Shown here: positions 12,222 to 14,313 of the stretch, piece by piece
Numbering within the stretch: position 1 is the first letter of the stretch
Layout: each line of letters begins with the position of its first letter
Assembly: GCA_000434615.1 (NCBI GenBank)
Contig: FR880847.1
Span: 168,694 to 183,006 of the forward strand
Source of the DNA: Clostridium sp. CAG:510
GTDB lineage: Bacteria > Bacillota > Clostridia > Lachnospirales > Lachnospiraceae
Length of the DNA stretch: 14,313 nucleotides
Direction: 5' to 3'
The notes under the pieces: model-generated
What the model was told of the DNA's origin: nothing
The model's input: only the letters and a program-made list of their open reading frames with translations
The model's database searches: none
Position numbers and translations under genes: made by a program

Positions 12222-13250
12222 TTAGTTAAAATTAAATATCTTCTGGCAGATCATGTAGCCTTCCACGGAAAGCTTTCTGCCGCCCTTGCCGGGCAGGTTC
12301 ATGAAACCGCCCATAATGCCGTTGCGCATCCAGGCATATAGAAGCCTGTCCTTATCCTTTAAATACTGCCACAACTCCTTCTTGGCATTCAGCTGCTCAT
12401 CCGTACCTGCCCGCAGACACAGTGCGGAGGAAACCGTCATGATAATTTCCAGGTAATTTCTCATATACTGGTGCCGTCTCTTGCATCTGATAATCTGGTT
12501 CTTATGCTCCGTATAGAAATCAATCATGATTTTATTGACCCTGATCTGCTGGTCTAAGCGGGAAATCATGACCGTTTCATTGACGGACTGGTCGGCACGT
12601 CCGATATAATAACGGTAGAAATTCACATCCAGATAATACATAGTGTTTACATGTAAAAGCGGTTCAAATACATAGATGTTATCCACATAGAAGGTATGTT
12701 CCGGCAGATGCAGACCACAATCCTTTAGAAGCTGGGTGCGGAAAATAACGGAATGCATCAGAATATAATGTGCCTTCCTGAAATGTCTGCAGTCGTCCCA
12801 GGTAAACATCCTGTCCGTAGGAAGAATATGGCGGTAATGCATTATCTTCTTACGCTTCTCCCCTTCTTTTTCGTAGACAAAGTTGCTTACCAGCATATCC
12901 AGTGCCTTGTCACCGCCGGCAATATCCCGCAGAGTATCCAAAATCTTTTTGTAAGCCTCTTCCTGTACCCAGTCGTCGGAGTCAACTACCTTGAAATACA
13001 GACCCGATGCGTTTTCAATCCCCGCATTCACGGCAGAACCGTGACCGCCGTTTTCCTTATGAATTGCTTTAATGATATCGGGATACTTTGCCGCATATTC
13101 ATCTGCAATTTCCGCGGTATTATCCTTGGTGGAGCCATCGTCCACAATCAGTATTTCCACATCTTCTCCTCCCTTTAACAGGGATTCAATGCATTTTCCC
13201 ATGTATGCTGCCGAGTTATAGCATGGTATTGCAATGGATAAAAGTTTCAT
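12222..13250 (-). CDS. GT2 family glycosyltransferase
   Basis: Predicted cytosolic GT-A glycosyltransferase using a nucleotide-sugar donor. From the chosen start (342 aa): LLSIAIPCYN at 3-11, ILIVDDGSTKDNT (33-45), NGGHGSAVNAG (67-77), VVDSDDW with the metal-binding DxD (88-94), and a C-terminal region rich in basic and aromatic residues but without membrane segments. This resembles a large group of Clostridia GT2 proteins acting on cell-wall or capsule glycans; acceptor and sugar are unknown. An ATG at 13262 is only one base after AGGAGG, while the ATG at 13250 is 13 bases after it. I choose 13250 because the conserved domain begins there, though 13262 (346 aa) is possible. It follows mutY by about 18-30 bp, so the two are probably one operon, and it ends at the shared bidirectional terminator. 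Confidence 0.9.
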   Translation of the reverse strand: MKLLSIAIPCYNSAAYMGKCIESLLKGGEDVEILIVDDGSTKDNTAEIADEYAAKYPDIIKAIHKENGGHGSAVNAGIENASGLYFKVVDSDDWVQEEAYKKILDTLRDIAGGDKALDMLVSNFVYEKEGEKRKKIMHYRHILPTDRMFTWDDCRHFRKAHYILMHSVIFRTQLLKDCGLHLPEHTFYVDNIYVFEPLLHVNTMYYLDVNFYRYYIGRADQSVNETVMISRLDQQIRVNKIMIDFYTEHKNQIIRCKRRHQYMRNYLEIIMTVSSALCLRAGTDEQLNAKKELWQYLKDKDRLLYAWMRNGIMGGFMNLPGKGGRKLSVEGYMICQKIFNFN

Positions 13251-13280
13251 AATAGTTTTCATTCCTCCTGTTTAGCGGAT

Positions 13281-14313
13281 TTATAATATATATGACGCAT
13301 ACGCCGCAAACGCAGACGGTATGGCATACTTTTTCTGTACCTCTTCGGAACGTTCAAAAATCCACTGTTCCTTTTTGACGGCCTGCGTGCGGTCGGAAAG
13401 CTCGTCCACCCGCACCAGGTATCCCCACATATGCCATTCCTTATGGGAAAACACATGTACCGCATCTGTAAGTCTTGCCACCCTGACGATGGGCATACCT
13501 CTTTTCTTGAAAAAGGCAGTAACCTCTTCCGGTGAAAGGTGCCCTGCCGTGTTGGGAAATTCATACAGCCCTGCTAAAAGTCCTTTATCCGGTCTTTTGT
13601 GAAGCGCTGTTTTTTCCTCATCCTGCAGGATAAAAACTGTTTTTTCCTCTATGGTACGGCCTTTTTTTGCACTCTTTACCGGGAACTCACCCTGTCTTCC
13701 GGCATGGTACGCCGCACAGATATGGGACAGGGGGCATACCTCGCAATGAGGAGCGCCGTTTGGGATGCAGACCATGGCGCCGATTTCCATCATGGCCTGA
13801 TTAAAATCACCGGCACGCCTTGGCATGGCTGCCCGAAGCTCTTCCTCTAAGTTTTTCTTTACTTTCTCCTGTGCGATGTCATCGGGTCTCATAAACAGCC
13901 TTGATATGACACGCAGTACATTGCCGTCCACAGCCGGAACCGGTATGCCGAAGGCAATGGAAGCAATCGCTCCCGCCGTATAACTGCCGATTCCCTTTAA
14001 TTTTAAAAGCTCTTCTTCGGAAGCAGGCATTTCTCCGCCGTATTCCGTCATAATCTGGATGGCTGCTGCCTTTAAGTTCCGGGCACGATTGTAGTAGCCC
14101 AGTCCCTCCCAAAGCTTTAAAAGCACATCCTCTTCCACCTCGGAAAGACTTTTAATATCCGGAAGAGCCTTCATGAAACGCTCAAAATAGGGCTTCACGG
14201 CTTCCACTCTGGTCTGCTGGAGCATAATCTCGGAAACCCAGACCCGGTACGGGGCCGGTTCCTCCCTCCACGGCAAAATCCGTCTGTTGGTATCATACCA
14301 TTTTAAGAGCGGT
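13281..14313 (-). CDS. mutY: A/G-specific adenine DNA glycosylase (5' end outside the window)
   Basis: Removes adenine mispaired with 8-oxoguanine or G in base excision repair. The frame continues to the window edge, adding LLKWYDTNRRILPWR upstream of the SEIMLQQTRVE stretch, so the gene is truncated by the window, not by mutation. A TTG at 14276 is not the real start. Seen in order: WVSEIMLQQTRVE with the catalytic Glu, the helix-hairpin-helix LKGIGSYTAGAIASIAFG followed by PAVDGNV with the catalytic Asp, the 4Fe-4S cysteines CIPNGAPHCEVCPLSHIC, and the MutT-like C-terminal domain (KRPDKGLLAGLYEFP) that recognises 8-oxoG. The cysteine spacing is C-x7-C-x2-C-x5-C, one longer than the textbook C-x6-C-x2-C-x5-C. 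It is followed 18-30 bp later by a GT2 gene, with no terminator between. Confidence 0.96.
   Translation of the reverse strand, partial: PLLKWYDTNRRILPWREEPAPYRVWVSEIMLQQTRVEAVKPYFERFMKALPDIKSLSEVEEDVLLKLWEGLGYYNRARNLKAAAIQIMTEYGGEMPASEEELLKLKGIGSYTAGAIASIAFGIPVPAVDGNVLRVISRLFMRPDDIAQEKVKKNLEEELRAAMPRRAGDFNQAMMEIGAMVCIPNGAPHCEVCPLSHICAAYHAGRQGEFPVKSAKKGRTIEEKTVFILQDEEKTALHKRPDKGLLAGLYEFPNTAGHLSPEEVTAFFKKRGMPIVRVARLTDAVHVFSHKEWHMWGYLVRVDELSDRTQAVKKEQWIFERSEEVQKKYAIPSAFAAYASYIL

Noticed and set aside
1..14313. Mobile element, prophage, CRISPR or defence island
   Set aside because: No transposase, integrase, phage gene, repeat-spacer array, or recognised defence domain was found in any frame; gene content is core or envelope metabolism.

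Overview
The window reads as ordinary chromosomal DNA of a low-to-moderate-GC Firmicute, most likely an anaerobic Clostridia member of the Lachnospiraceae type. This is inferred from the A/G-rich Shine-Dalgarno sequences, sigma-A-like promoters, a HemZ-type radical SAM protein, a DegV protein, and the style of the HisRS, MutY and GT2 proteins. No tRNA, rRNA, CRISPR array, insertion sequence or prophage gene was recognised. Genes are densely packed and no gene-free stretch exceeds 300 bases.

Layout, left to right. (1) The 3' end of a probable MATE transporter (+) converges on a bidirectional terminator (122-153). (2) A leftward operon hisS - aspS - Sfp-type phosphopantetheinyl transferase (4076 down to 167) starts from a sigma-A promoter at 4130-4158 and has no room for a T-box. 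(3) A divergent degV (+) has a near-consensus promoter whose 17-bp spacer holds a perfect 15-bp palindrome. Its stop codon overlaps that of the next, convergent gene inside a hairpin. (4) A leftward group: hemZ-like radical SAM gene, a polytopic membrane protein of GT-C-like layout, and a DPM1-like GT2 glycosyltransferase overlapping it. A perfect 23-bp interrupted palindrome lies just upstream of the hemZ promoter. (5) glyA (-) has its own promoter and a strongly strand-specific terminator. (6) A divergent dagK-like lipid kinase (+) is followed by a PAP2-family membrane protein (+) with its own promoter and a structured leader. (7) After a second bidirectional terminator, a leftward pair mutY - GT2 glycosyltransferase runs in from the right edge; mutY is cut by the window end.

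Functional links: groups 2 and 5 are core translation and one-carbon genes. The GT2/membrane-protein pair suggests a lipid-linked sugar step at the cell surface. The lipid kinase and the PAP2 protein could catalyse opposing phosphorylation and dephosphorylation of a lipid. I see no clear new defence or mobile system. The most interesting signals are the two palindromic putative operators (degV, hemZ), the structured leader of the PAP2 gene, the shortened HisRS tRNA-binding domain with an altered HisA motif, and the hairpin that encodes the ends of two convergent proteins.
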